Shown here one piece after another: positions 38,257 through 47,376 of a DNA stretch of 64,000 nt. The translations under genes and the position numbers were made by a program. The DNA comes from RI-231 sp041394905 (lineage in GTDB: Bacteria > Acidobacteriota > Terriglobia > Bryobacterales > UBA6623). The notes below the pieces were generated by a model. The model was not told where the DNA came from. It did not search any database and saw only the letters and a list, made by a program, of their open reading frames with translations. Every line of letters begins with the position of its first letter. Positions within the stretch are counted from its first letter, which is position 1. Location: positions 6,305-70,304 of the forward strand of contig JAWKHJ010000029.1 of NCBI GenBank assembly GCA_041394905.1, given 5' to 3'.

Positions 38257-40962
38257 TCAAAATTCAAACTGCGCCATGAGCTGAATCTGCCGGGGATTCA
38301 ACGTCTCCAATCGCGCCCCGTGCGTCGGCGTGAGAAACGGGCTCGCCCGTAGCAAGTTCGTATGGTTGAGCAAATTGAACGTTTCCACGCCGACCTGCAA
38401 AATCGCCCGGCCGTCCATCACCCAAAAGCCTTTCATCAAGCGCAAGTCCAGGTTGAAGGGCCCAGGCGCGAAGAACGTGTTGCGCCCCAAGCCCGCTGGG
38501 CGCGCCGACAGCGGAAACGCCCCGGTGCGGTAAACGTCCGTCGTGAGCAGGCCGTTGAGCGGACGTCCCGAGCCGACCGACAGGATCGGCGACACCACCA
38601 CATCCTCGGCCCACTCGCCAAACAAATCTTCCGGCAGCTCGAACAAACCGCTCGCTGCCAGCCGGTGCGCTTGGTGCTGCCGCGACAAGCCCCAGTCCTT
38701 GCGGATGTCTAGCGGATCGAGCGGGCGCTCGTCGAAGTCCGAACCGTCATCGCGAGTGCGACCGCCCTGGTAGGCGACCAGGAACGACATTTCCCGCGTC
38801 AGCTTGCGCTCGAGCGAAACGGAGACGCCATGGAACGACGACCGCGCGGTTTGTTCGAGGATGTTCAGCGCCGGCAGACTCCCGTTCGCGTTGCGGATGC
38901 GCGGCAAATGGAAACCGCGCACGGCCGAGTACTCCACGGTGACCTTCGTGGAATCCGAAAGCCCCTGCTCCGCCCCGACAGAAAACTTTCGGCTATAGGT
39001 GCTCGAAAAGTCCGATGAGGCCCGATACGCAGACGGCTGTGCGCCTGTCAGGTCGCCTGCGAATGCCCGCCGGGCCGCCGCCCCCGCAAGGATCAACTCA
39101 TAAGCGCCGACGCCGTCTTTCTGGATCGCCTCGTTCAAATAGGCCAGCGGGTAGCGGTCAAAGAACCAGCCAGCGCCCGCCCGCAGCACGAGCGTCCTCC
39201 CAGAGGCCGCGGAGGGGTTCGGCGTCCAGGCCAAGCCAACACGTGGCGCCACGTTCGCCTTCGGGCTCGCGAAGGGTGCGGGCAGACGTTGGGCGTCCCA
39301 ACGCAGGCCAGCCGTCAGCGTGACGCCGCGCCCAGGACGCCACTTGTCCTCCACCCAAAGGCCGGCCGGCGTCGTCGAGAACGCGGTCTGTTGTCGCCCA
39401 AACGCTTGCACGTAGAAGTCTGGCTGGCCAAGGGCAAACGCGTCGAGCGTGGGGAACACGAAGACGCCCGCAAAGCGGTCTCCGAAGCGCGCCCGCAGCG
39501 GGATGTGTTGCACCGCTCCGCCGAAGCCCAATGTGTGGTGAACCGTCGCGTGACCGATCGAGCCCACCGCCTCCCAGTGGTCTTCGGTGCGCTCGGAATC
39601 CAGTCGGAAAGCCTGGCCGATGCTGACCACGCCCGGGATCTCATAGAGCGGCCCCTGGCTGTTCGGCGTGAGAGCCAAATCGCGGCGCGCAAACTGCGCC
39701 CGCAGGTCGTAGAACAGGTCGGGCCGCGGCGCTCGTATAGGCTGCCGTCAGCGCGTGATCGCGCGTCAAGCTCGAGCCGCGCGAGGATCGGTCAGCGAAG
39801 TTGTCGAGCCCGTGGACTTCGTTCGAAATGCGTCCGCGCGAGAAGGCGTAGCGCGTGGCGAGAAAGCTGCGGTCGTCGATGTGATGGTCAAGCTTGAAGG
39901 CGAGCTCGGTTTCCGATGAGTCCGCTGGGAACAGACTGCGCGCCACGCTGCTCACTGCGGATCCGGCGAAGGCGGGCGTGGCAAGCGCACGGTTGAGCGC
40001 CGGGACAGCCTTGGCCGGCGCGTCCGACCACTCCTCCCCGCGCTCCCATACCTGCTCGAGCGCAAAGGCGAAGAACGTTTTATCGCGCCGCGCCGGACCG
40101 AGCAGCGAGACGCCCGGCTGATACTTGCGCGTCTGCGGCGGAGGCCGATGTCGACCTCCGGATCGCGGGCGTTCAGTGCATTGTCCTGGAAGAACCACGT
40201 TGTATCGCCATGCCATACGTTTGTCCCGGAGCGCGTGACCACGTCGACCGAACCGCCCGACGCACCGCCATGCTCGGCGCCGCCGCCGGCCCCAGCCACG
40301 CGGAACTCCTGCACGAGCTCGAGCCCGATCGAGACCCGCTGGCCGCCGGTCGTCTCGTCGCGGTTGTCTACGCCGTCGATGCTGAGCGCGTTGTTGCGTC
40401 CGCGCATGCCCCCGAACGAAGCCGCTGTCGCCGAGCGCAGCACGCGTGCCGGCCAGCGTCTTGCGCGCGTTCGAACCTGCGGAGGGGCCACTCCGGGCGC
40501 GACCAAAACGAAGTTCAAGTAGTTGCGGTTGGCGGACGGGCCTTCCTCGATGCGCTCCGACCCTAGCGACACGCTGGACTCGACCGCCGCCGGGTCCACA
40601 GCGCCCGCGGACGCAGTGACCTCGACCGATTCGGCCACCGTCTCGAGCTGCAACGCCACGCGGAGTCGGGTCACGCGCGACAGCGAGACCTCGACGTCGT
40701 CAATCTCCGCTGCCGCGAAGCCCTCGTGCTCCACCCGCAGCTCATACTCGCCGCTCGGCACTGCGGAGAGCGTCGCCCGGCCGTCCTCACCAGACGTCGC
40801 CGTGCGCCGTAACCCACCCTCGGGAGATGCGAGCCAAATCGAAGCGCCGGAAATCGCCGCGCCCTCCGCATCGACGACCTCGACCTCCAGTCCGCCGCTC
40901 ACGCGCTGCGATTGCGCAAACAAGCTCGCGCAGCACAGCATCATGGCCAAAAAACGCCCCAC
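38257..40962 (-). CDS. Oar-like TonB-dependent outer membrane receptor (frameshifted)
   Basis: About 900 residues. A signal peptide (FLAMMLCCASLFAQ) is followed by a carboxypeptidase-regulatory-like beta-sandwich (LEVEVVDAEGAAISGASIWL, VPSGEYELRVEHEGF). A plug domain comes next (GMRGRNNALSIDGVDNRDET, VVTRSGTNVWHGDTTWFFQD) and then a long beta-barrel ending in QIQLMAQFEF, with the terminal aromatic typical of outer-membrane proteins. This arrangement is abundant in Acidobacteriota and is thought to import sugars, peptides or sulfated polymers. Frameshifts near 40145 and 39735 interrupt the plug and the early barrel. It stands alone, divergent from the arsenic genes. Confidence 0.85.
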
Positions 40963-41012
40963 CTCGCCATTGTCGCGGAAGCGCCGGAATCACAAAAACC
41001 CGGACCGCCCGC

Positions 41013-41045
41013 TTGACATCATTCGATAATTCTGAAATATAGAAT
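41013..41045 (+). promoter_or_regulatory. arsR promoter and overlapping dyad operator
   Basis: TTGACA (41013-41018) is followed 17-19 bp later by AATATA/TATAGA (41036-41043). The perfect dyad ATTCT-gaaatat-AGAAT (41029-41045) covers the -10 element and ends 2 bp before the arsR ATG at 41047. An ArsR-type repressor bound there would block the polymerase. With the start codon only about 4-6 nt beyond the -10 element and no Shine-Dalgarno sequence, the transcript is probably leaderless. Confidence 0.6.
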
Positions 41046-41046
41046 C

Positions 41047-41373
41047 ATGAGCCCGGCAGCACGCTATGCCGACATGTTTGCCGCCCTCGGCAACGAGCAA
41101 CGCCTAGCCGTCGTGCGCTTGCTGCTCGCCGCCCATCCGGACGGCCTGGTCGTCGGTGAGATCCAGCGCGAGCTCGGGATGGCCCCCTCGACGCTGTCGC
41201 ATCACCTCGATCGCCTCAAACACGAGCAACTCATCGAGGCCAAACGGCAGGGCGTCTACCTGCGCCACCGCGTGCGCACCGAGACGCTCCGCGAGCTCTT
41301 GGGCTTCCTCTACGCCGAATGCTGTACCCGCAACCAAGCCGTCCGGCCCGAAGACGTGGTCGGCTGCTGCTGA
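41047..41373 (+). CDS. arsR: ArsR-family metalloregulator
   Basis: 108 residues. Winged helix with the recognition region GMAPSTLSHHLDRLKHEQLI and wing AKRQGVYLRHRV. There is no CVC pair in the recognition helix. Instead, cysteines are clustered at the end: ECCTRN and VVGCC, a plausible alternative arsenite site. It is the first gene of an arsR-arsC-arsI unit and should repress that unit until trivalent arsenic binds. arsC starts 10 bp downstream. Confidence 0.85.
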   Translation: MSPAARYADMFAALGNEQRLAVVRLLLAAHPDGLVVGEIQRELGMAPSTLSHHLDRLKHEQLIEAKRQGVYLRHRVRTETLRELLGFLYAECCTRNQAVRPEDVVGCC

Positions 41374-41383
41374 GTCCTACGCC

Positions 41384-41803
41384 ATGAAGATCCTCATCCT
41401 CTGTACCGGCAACTCTTGCCGCTCGCAAATGGCGGAAGCGTTTCTGCGCTCGTTCGACCCGAGCCTCGAGGTTGAATCCGCCGGCTCGCGGCCGGCCGAG
41501 CAGGTCAACCCACACGCCGTCCGCGTGATGGCTGAGGTGGGGCTGGATTTGTCCGGCCAGCGTCCCAAAAGCGTCGCCGAGTTCCTCGATCAACCGTTCG
41601 ACTACGTCATCACGGTGTGCGGGAACGCGCGCGACGAGTGCCCCGCCTTCACCGGCCAGGTGGAGCATCGCGTCCATCTGGGCTTCGATGATCCAGCCGA
41701 TGCAACCGGCAGCGAGGAAGAGATCCTCGATGTGTTCCGGCGTTCGAGGGAAGAAATCCGCGATTGTTTCTACCGCTTCTACCAGGAAGACCTAACCCAC
41801 TGA
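41384..41803 (+). CDS. arsC: Arsenate reductase, thioredoxin-coupled LMW-phosphatase type
   Basis: 139 residues from the ATG at 41384. The phosphatase loop is C7-TGNSC-R13 (C-X5-R). The redox pair is C79 in VITVCGNARDEC and C86, the same layout as staphylococcal pI258 ArsC, which reduces arsenate to arsenite with thioredoxin. The conserved EFLDQPFDYVITVC and DDPADATGSEEEIL are also present. It lies between arsR and arsI with short gaps. Confidence 0.92.
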   Translation: MKILILCTGNSCRSQMAEAFLRSFDPSLEVESAGSRPAEQVNPHAVRVMAEVGLDLSGQRPKSVAEFLDQPFDYVITVCGNARDECPAFTGQVEHRVHLGFDDPADATGSEEEILDVFRRSREEIRDCFYRFYQEDLTH

Positions 41804-41820
41804 CATCACAGGAGAAAACC

Positions 41821-42288
41821 ATGCAATCCGCCGTCGAGTTCGCAACCAACACCCGCATCCACATTGCGCTCGAGACGTCCAATTTGGACGACGCCATTGC
41901 GTTCTACCGCCTGCTGTTCGGCCAGGAACCGGTGAAGGTGAAGCCCGGCTACGCCAAGTTCGAGGTCGCCGATCCGCCGGTCAATCTGGCGTTGAACGCG
42001 ACGCCGCAAGCGCACTCCACTGGGGGCGCCTCGCACTTCGGAGTGCAGGTGAAGTCGACGGACGCGGTCAACGACGCGAGGCTCCGTTTCGAGGACGCCG
42101 GCCGCGCCATTGAGACCGAAGAACATGTCACCTGCTGTTGGGCTGTGCAGGATAAGGTCTGGGTGCGCGACCCCGACGGCAACGCCTGGGAGATCTTCGT
42201 GGTGCTCGACGCCGATGCAGCCGTCCACGGGAAAGCGGACGCGGACGTCTGCTGCACTCCGGCCGCTGAGTTGGTGACGTTGGGCTAG
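41821..42288 (+). CDS. arsI: ArsI/CadI-family glyoxalase-fold protein (C-As lyase candidate)
   Basis: 155 residues. Vicinal-oxygen-chelate fold with metal ligands H14, H72 (GGASHFGVQV) and E124 (GNAWEIF). The vicinal cysteines C105-C106 in EEHVTCCWAVQDKVWV are the arsenic-binding pair of the C-As lyase ArsI, which demethylates trivalent methylarsenicals or degrades roxarsone-type compounds. Another CC pair lies near the C-terminus. Cadmium-induced CadI proteins look similar, so the exact substrate is inferred from the ars context. The last gene of the unit; no arsenite efflux pump is next to it. Confidence 0.82.
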   Translation: MQSAVEFATNTRIHIALETSNLDDAIAFYRLLFGQEPVKVKPGYAKFEVADPPVNLALNATPQAHSTGGASHFGVQVKSTDAVNDARLRFEDAGRAIETEEHVTCCWAVQDKVWVRDPDGNAWEIFVVLDADAAVHGKADADVCCTPAAELVTLG

Positions 42289-42305
42289 TCTTCGCCGGCC
42301 GGGAG

Positions 42306-43289
42306 TCACGCCTGCGTTCTGGACCAGGCCTCCCGGCGCGCGGTGCGCGTGGCGAGTTGCAGCAGTCCAAGGCTCATCTCCGAGTCGTGCTCCTCGGCGT
42401 GACCAAAGCCGCGTTCCTCGAGCACCGCCACTCCGCCCTGCACGAGGTCGATGGCGCGATTCGCAACCACCAGAGCCTGAGTCAGTTTCAAGGGGCCGTG
42501 CAGTCGTGCGCCCGCTTCGAGCGCGCAACTCTCTAGCCGCACGCCAGGACCGACATGGCACCCGGCCCCAATCCAGACCGGCCCACGCAACACGGCCCCG
42601 GCATGGACGCGAGCATCCGGCCCCAGCCAAATCGGGCCTTCACAATCGACGGCGGCGAAGTCGAGACGCGCCAGCGGCCCGCAATACGCCCCGCCGGGCA
42701 CGCGGTCATAACGCGGCGTGATTCTCAAGTGCGGGTGCTGCAGGGCGTCGCTTGCAAGCGTCCAGTACTCAGGCCAACTCCGCACTGGGCGATAACGCAG
42801 TTCCTCCACCGCAAGACGGTTGCAAGGCGCGGACGACAGGTCCACGTCCGGATCGGCGATCAGAATGTCAGTCGGATTGCCGTCGTCGAACAACCGACTC
42901 AAGCCGCCGCCGGCAGAGTGATGCATGCGCTCGAGCGAAGCCCATGAAGCCGCGGTCCAGCAGTTGGCGGGCAGCACCGCCAGCGTCTCGTCGAAGAAAC
43001 CGCGCGACCGCGCCGCGCTGACGGCCTGCGAAACCGAGTCCGCCGCATCGCCCAGTTCGACGACAGCCAAATTTAGCCCCCATGGGCGTCCATCGTGCAG
43101 CACGCGCAAATAGGCCGCCCCGCGCGTGGCGCAAACCAGCATGACGTCCCGAATCCCCGAGTGCGCCACCCTCTGCAGCAGCGGGAACACCAGCGGCGCC
43201 CCAAGCAAAGGCAGCAGCGGCGCCGGCGTCACGTCGGCCAGCGGCGCCAGCCCCGGCGTCTCGCGGCCGGCAATCAGCAGCGCCTTCAT
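42306..43289 (-). CDS. NDP-sugar nucleotidyltransferase-like protein, active site altered
   Basis: 327 residues. The N-terminal 140 follow the sugar-1-phosphate nucleotidyltransferase fold (MKALLIAGRETPGLAPLAD, PLLPLLGAPLVFPLLQRV). The glycine-rich signature is damaged: LAGG-GTR has become LIAGRETPG, and the lysine of the PKP motif is Ala (TPAPLLP). Residues 215-300 form left-handed beta-helix hexapeptides (AVDCEGPIWLGPDARVHAG, GPVWIGAGCHVGPGVRLE). It likely lost transferase activity and may act as a regulatory or scaffold relative, or work on another substrate. It is convergent with arsI. Downstream of a YtxH/Pal cluster but unlinked to it. Confidence 0.55.
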   Translation of the reverse strand: MKALLIAGRETPGLAPLADVTPAPLLPLLGAPLVFPLLQRVAHSGIRDVMLVCATRGAAYLRVLHDGRPWGLNLAVVELGDAADSVSQAVSAARSRGFFDETLAVLPANCWTAASWASLERMHHSAGGGLSRLFDDGNPTDILIADPDVDLSSAPCNRLAVEELRYRPVRSWPEYWTLASDALQHPHLRITPRYDRVPGGAYCGPLARLDFAAVDCEGPIWLGPDARVHAGAVLRGPVWIGAGCHVGPGVRLESCALEAGARLHGPLKLTQALVVANRAIDLVQGGVAVLEERGFGHAEEHDSEMSLGLLQLATRTARREAWSRTQA

Positions 43290-43425
43290 CGTACGTCCCT
43301 GGCTGGCGCGGGCTCGCTGGCTTTCGTCTCCGAGCAGAGTCGTTTGGCCAAGCCGATCAGGCTCGATAGCCAGCGTTCGCGCTCAGCAGGCTTGCGTGGC
43401 GAATGCGGGTTTGCGGGCATGAACG

Positions 43426-43468
43426 AAAAAACCTCCCGTCCGCTCATATCGGCGGCGCGGGAGGTTTT
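43426..43468 (-). terminator. Intrinsic terminator downstream of the YtxH gene
   Basis: An 11-bp perfect stem (aaaacctcccg / cgggaggtttt) with a 19-nt loop. On the minus strand it runs into TTTTTT. It sits 26 bp after the ytxH-like stop. Confidence 0.85.
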
Positions 43469-43494
43469 CTGCAGTAGAAATGTTTTGGCTCGAT

Positions 43495-43851
43495 TTAAGC
43501 TTCGAGAGCTTCCTCGGCCGCGGAGCTCAGATCATCGCTCGTTTCCTCGACGTTGCGGCGGAAACGGCTGGCGGCCTGATCGGCCACTTCGCGCCCGCGG
43601 GCATACAGGTCACGGCCGCGCTCGGCGACTTCCCGGCCTCTCTCGGCCGCGCGGTCCGCATACTCGCGACCACGGTCACGCGCTTCGCGACCATACTCGT
43701 AAGCCCGCTCACGGCTTTCGGCCGCTCGCTGACGAATGATCTCACGGGTCTCTTGCCCGCTCTTGGGCGCGAAAAGCAGAGCGCCGGCGGCGCCCAGGGC
43801 AGCTCCCGCCAAGAACCAAGCCAAGCTCGAGCCGCTATCGTAATCCGACAT
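43495..43851 (-). CDS. YtxH-domain envelope stress-type protein
   Basis: 118 residues. One N-terminal membrane helix (LAWFLAGAALGAAGALLFAP) with the YtxH signature APKSGQETREII. It is followed by a long, highly charged amphipathic helix rich in Arg, Glu and Ala with a regular REYADRAAERGREVAERG pattern. Such proteins are general-stress or late-embryogenesis-like membrane proteins of unclear function. A good ribosome site (ggaggaga) precedes the ATG at 43851. Monocistronic with its own terminator. Confidence 0.8.
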   Translation of the reverse strand: MSDYDSGSSLAWFLAGAALGAAGALLFAPKSGQETREIIRQRAAESRERAYEYGREARDRGREYADRAAERGREVAERGRDLYARGREVADQAASRFRRNVEETSDDLSSAAEEALEA

Positions 43852-43904
43852 AGTTTTTCTCCTCCAGGGTCAGTATATCTTGGAGCAGCCGGCAGCCGGT
43901 TCTG

Positions 43905-44705
43905 TTACGGCATCGGCGTAAAGTGCGCGCGGCGGTTGCGGCTCCAGCAGCTCTCCGACGACTCGAAGCACTGCGGACGCTCTTCGCCCAAGCTCACTGT
44001 GCGCATCCGATCAGCGGGAACGCCCTGCGCGGTCAAATACTCTTTCACGGAAAGCGCGCGCCGGTCGCCCAACGCCAAGTTGTACTCGTTGGTGCCGCGC
44101 TCGTCGCAGTGGCCCTCGATCAACACCGTGCCCGTCGGGTAGCGCGCGAACAGGTCCATCAACAAACGGCCGTTCTCGATGAGCACTTGCTCCATCTCCG
44201 GGCGCAGTCCCGCAGCGTCATAGTCGAAGTAAACGTCTTGAATGCGGCCGACCATGCTGTCGAACGGAACATCGAGGTCTTCGGAGCTTACGTTCGAACG
44301 GCCGCCGGAAAGCTCGGAAGAGAGGATCTTCAAAGTCGCGCTCTCCGTCGCCGTACCGCCAGGACCTTCCACCGTCAGCGTGTACACGGTGTCTTGCGTC
44401 GGCGAAACTTCACGCACGCCCTGTAGGTCAACGACGCCGATCGCCGGCGCAATCCGCGCCCGCGTGCCGTTTTCGGCGTTCCAGCGCAGCAAAGCCTTCT
44501 CCCCACGCAGAATGCTGCCAGGCTCAACCTCGATCGTCACCTTGGGCGGCAACGTGGAGCGGCCCGACCCGTTGGGCGAGACCAACGACGTATCTAATGG
44601 GTGCGGCGCGGCAACAGGCACGGAGCGGCTTCCGCAGCCGACCGCGGCGACAGCCGCCGCGGCGGCCAAAGCGGTCAAGAAAAAGTGGGCGGTGCGATGC
44701 GTCAT
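43905..44705 (-). CDS. pal: Peptidoglycan-associated lipoprotein (Pal/OmpA family)
   Basis: 266 residues from the ATG at 44705. Lipoprotein leader ending AAVGCGS. Residues about 50-130 form an Ig-like beta domain (KVTIEVEPGSILRGEKALLR, TQDTVYTLTVEGPGGTA). The C-terminal OmpA domain holds the peptidoglycan-binding motif EGHCDERGTNEYNLALGDRRA. It ties the outer membrane to the cell wall. The central Ig-like insertion is not found in E. coli Pal, which is shorter. The other Tol-Pal genes are not adjacent. Confidence 0.85.
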   Translation of the reverse strand: MTHRTAHFFLTALAAAAAVAAVGCGSRSVPVAAPHPLDTSLVSPNGSGRSTLPPKVTIEVEPGSILRGEKALLRWNAENGTRARIAPAIGVVDLQGVREVSPTQDTVYTLTVEGPGGTATESATLKILSSELSGGRSNVSSEDLDVPFDSMVGRIQDVYFDYDAAGLRPEMEQVLIENGRLLMDLFARYPTGTVLIEGHCDERGTNEYNLALGDRRALSVKEYLTAQGVPADRMRTVSLGEERPQCFESSESCWSRNRRAHFTPMP

Positions 44706-44833
44706 GGGGTTCTCCGAAAGGGTTGGGTTGCGGGCGCTCGAACACAAGAACATATTCGTGTTCTTTTGATTTTACGGATTTCGGGTGCGCTCTGCCGGGA
44801 AAACTGCCCGATCGGTCACATTTCCCTGTTTTC

Positions 44834-46237
44834 TCAGAACAGGTTGCGGACGATGGCGCGGCTGCGGCGGATGCAGTCCGGGACGCCTATGCCATCGAAC
44901 GCGTTTCCAGAAATGTGCAAGCCGATGTGATGCATCAAACGTTCTTCGATGCGCTGCTTGAGCTCGAGGTGTCCCGGCTGATACTGCGCCATGGCCCGGT
45001 CCCAGCGCTGCAGCCGCACCGTCGAAGCCTCCTCGCGAAAGCCCATGATCGTCTGCAGCTCTGTTTGGATCGCCGTCGTGAGCGCCTCGTCGCTCAGGTT
45101 GCGCTCCGCCTTTTCGCCCGCGACGAAAGCGCGCAAGAAGGCGCGATTCTCCGGCGCGCGGTGGTTGAATTTGGTGTTCACCCAGGTGCAAGCGGCGAGC
45201 AGGCGATTCTCCGCGCGCGGCACGAGAAAACCAAAGCCGTCGAGCGGCCGCGAAAACGGCGGACGCGGGTAGAGGAAGGCCCCGGTGACGGAGGAGTGAT
45301 ACGGGATGCGGCCCAGGTCCTCGGCCAACTCAGCGTCACAGCCGTGCAGCAGCTCCGCGGCGCTCCATGCCGGCACGCCCAGGATCACGGCGTCCGCATC
45401 CAGCGAATCTCCGCCGAGCGTAATTCGGTATCCGCCAGCCGTCTTCTCGAGGCCGGTCGCTTTCTCGTAGACCACTCGTGCGCGTGGCTCGATGCGAGAC
45501 GCCAACGCATCCACGAGCTGCTGCATGCCGCCCTTCAGCGTGAGAAAGAGCGACCCGCCGGACTTCGGAGCCCCGGCCGGCTTCTGAGCAGCTGCCTTGC
45601 GCATGCCGGCAAGCGTGCCTCGCGAAACGCTGCCGTAGCGCCGCTCGAGCTCGAGGAAGCGCGGCATGACCGCCTCCACGCTGAGCTGCTCCGGCGCGCC
45701 GCCGTAGACGCCGGCAAGCATCGGCTGCGCTAGATATTCATTGAGCTCGGGGCCGTAGTGATCGATGACGAACTCGGCGATCGAGCGGTCTCCGGCGTTC
45801 GGGTCCGGCTTGCGCATCCACTCACGCAGCATGCGCACCTTGGCGCCCACGCTGAGAAGCGGCGTGGTCAGCACGGGCCAGATCTTCGTCGGCGCGAGGA
45901 ACTGGATGCCGTCGGGCAGCGGGATGAGCCGACCTCCGCGCAGCACATAGGTGCGGCGCAGATGGTCGTTCGAGCCGATCACGTCATCGCCCAAGCCGAG
46001 CTCGCGGATGAGCTCGAGCGCCCAGGGCTTTTGCGCGATGAAGCTATCCGGCCCCGCCTCGACCAAGCAGCCATCGGCGCGGTCCGTGCGGATGACGCCG
46101 CCAAGCCGTCCTGTGGCCTCGATGAGCGTACAGTCGACGCCGCGCTCCACCAGCTCGTAAGCCGCAGCCAAGCCGGAGATGCCGCCGCCGATGACGGCGA
46201 CGGTGCGCGGTGGGGTCTGCCGCGGCGCCTCAGCCAT
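44834..46237 (-). CDS. hemY: Protoporphyrinogen oxidase (HemY type)
   Basis: 467 residues. Oxidises protoporphyrinogen IX, or coproporphyrinogen III in the coproporphyrin-dependent branch. FAD-binding N-terminus VAVIGGGISGLAAAYELVER, then EATGRLGGVIRT, GCLVEAGPDSF and the C-terminal flavin segment GLHISGNAFDGIGVPDCI. Full length and intact. The start overlaps the end of hemE by 8 bp, so both are translated from one message. The haem genes hemE-hemY form the unit; hemH is not seen here. Confidence 0.93.
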   Translation of the reverse strand: MAEAPRQTPPRTVAVIGGGISGLAAAYELVERGVDCTLIEATGRLGGVIRTDRADGCLVEAGPDSFIAQKPWALELIRELGLGDDVIGSNDHLRRTYVLRGGRLIPLPDGIQFLAPTKIWPVLTTPLLSVGAKVRMLREWMRKPDPNAGDRSIAEFVIDHYGPELNEYLAQPMLAGVYGGAPEQLSVEAVMPRFLELERRYGSVSRGTLAGMRKAAAQKPAGAPKSGGSLFLTLKGGMQQLVDALASRIEPRARVVYEKATGLEKTAGGYRITLGGDSLDADAVILGVPAWSAAELLHGCDAELAEDLGRIPYHSSVTGAFLYPRPPFSRPLDGFGFLVPRAENRLLAACTWVNTKFNHRAPENRAFLRAFVAGEKAERNLSDEALTTAIQTELQTIMGFREEASTVRLQRWDRAMAQYQPGHLELKQRIEERLMHHIGLHISGNAFDGIGVPDCIRRSRAIVRNLF

Positions 46238-47265
46238 TTTGGGGAAGCTGGTACTCGCGCACCATCTCGACGACGGCCTTTACGTGATCGACCGGCGTCT
46301 GCGGAATGATGCCGTGGCCGAGATTGAAGATATGACCGTCCCGGCCGCCCACGCGGCGCAGGATGTCCTCCACGCGGCGGCGAATCTCGGGGATGGGCGC
46401 GAGCAACGCCAGGGGATCGAGATTGCCCTGCACCGCGGGGCGATGCCCCACCGAGGCCCAAGCATCGTCGATCTCGATGCGCCAATCCACGCCGAGCACG
46501 TCCGCGCCGGCACGGTCGAGCAGAGGCATCATCGCAGCGGCGCCGGTGCCGAAGTAGATCACGGGCACGCCGATGGTCTGGAGTTGCCGCACGAGCATAG
46601 TGACGTGGGGCAACACGTAGCGCTCGTAGTCGCCCGGCGCGAGCGCGCCCACCCAACTATCGAAAATCTGGATGGCGTCGGCGCCGCCTGCCACTTGGCT
46701 GGCAGCGAATGGCGTGACCGTCCGGATGATGCGATCCATCAGCCGGTTCCAGGTCTCCGGCTCGGAGTACATCAGCTGCTTCGTGTGCGCATAGTGCCGC
46801 GAGCCGCCGCCCTCGATCATGTAGCTAGCCAGGGTAAACGGCGCGCCGATGAATCCGATCACCGGGCTTCTTGCCGCTGAGCTCTTTCTTCACCAGCGAG
46901 ATCGCTTCGCCGACATAACCCAGATCGGCCGCGTTGAGGACGTTCAGCTTGTCGACATCGGCGGCGCCGCGGATGGGGTTGTGGATGACCGGACCGTCGC
47001 CCTGCACGAATTCGAGCTTCAGCCCCATCGGCTCGATGGGCAAGAGCAGGTCGGCGAAGATGATGGCCGCATCGACGTCGAGCGCATCGATGGGCTGCAT
47101 GGTGACTTCGGCGGCAAGCTGCGGCGTCTTGCAGATCTCGAGGATGGAGTGAGACTGGCGGAGCTTACGGTATTCCGCCATGTAGCGCCCGGCCTGTCGC
47201 ATGAACCAGACCGGCGTGCGCTCGGTCGGCATCTTCCGACAGGCTCGAACGAACGGTAGAAGCAT
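46230..47265 (-). CDS. hemE: Uroporphyrinogen decarboxylase (one frameshift)
   Basis: About 345 residues once repaired. It decarboxylates uroporphyrinogen III to coproporphyrinogen III. The N-terminal signature TPVWFMRQAGRYMAEYR and ALDVDAAIIFADLLLPIE lie in the first frame. After a one-base shift near 46860, in the middle of KKPVIGFIGAPFTLASYMIE, the rest follows: DSWVGALAPGDYERYVLPH, GNLDPLALLAP and FNLGHGIIPQTPVDHVK. All catalytic residues including the D in FADLLLP are kept. As haem synthesis needs this gene and there is no second copy here, the shift is very probably a sequence error. Confidence 0.9.
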
Positions 47266-47376
47266 CTTTTGAATATAGATCGGATCGGGGATGCAGCGCC
47301 TTTGCCAGGGCCGCGCATCAACGCCGCACCAGTCGAGGTGCGGTTTCCCGAGGGCCTAAATGGCTTCGAAAGGCAA

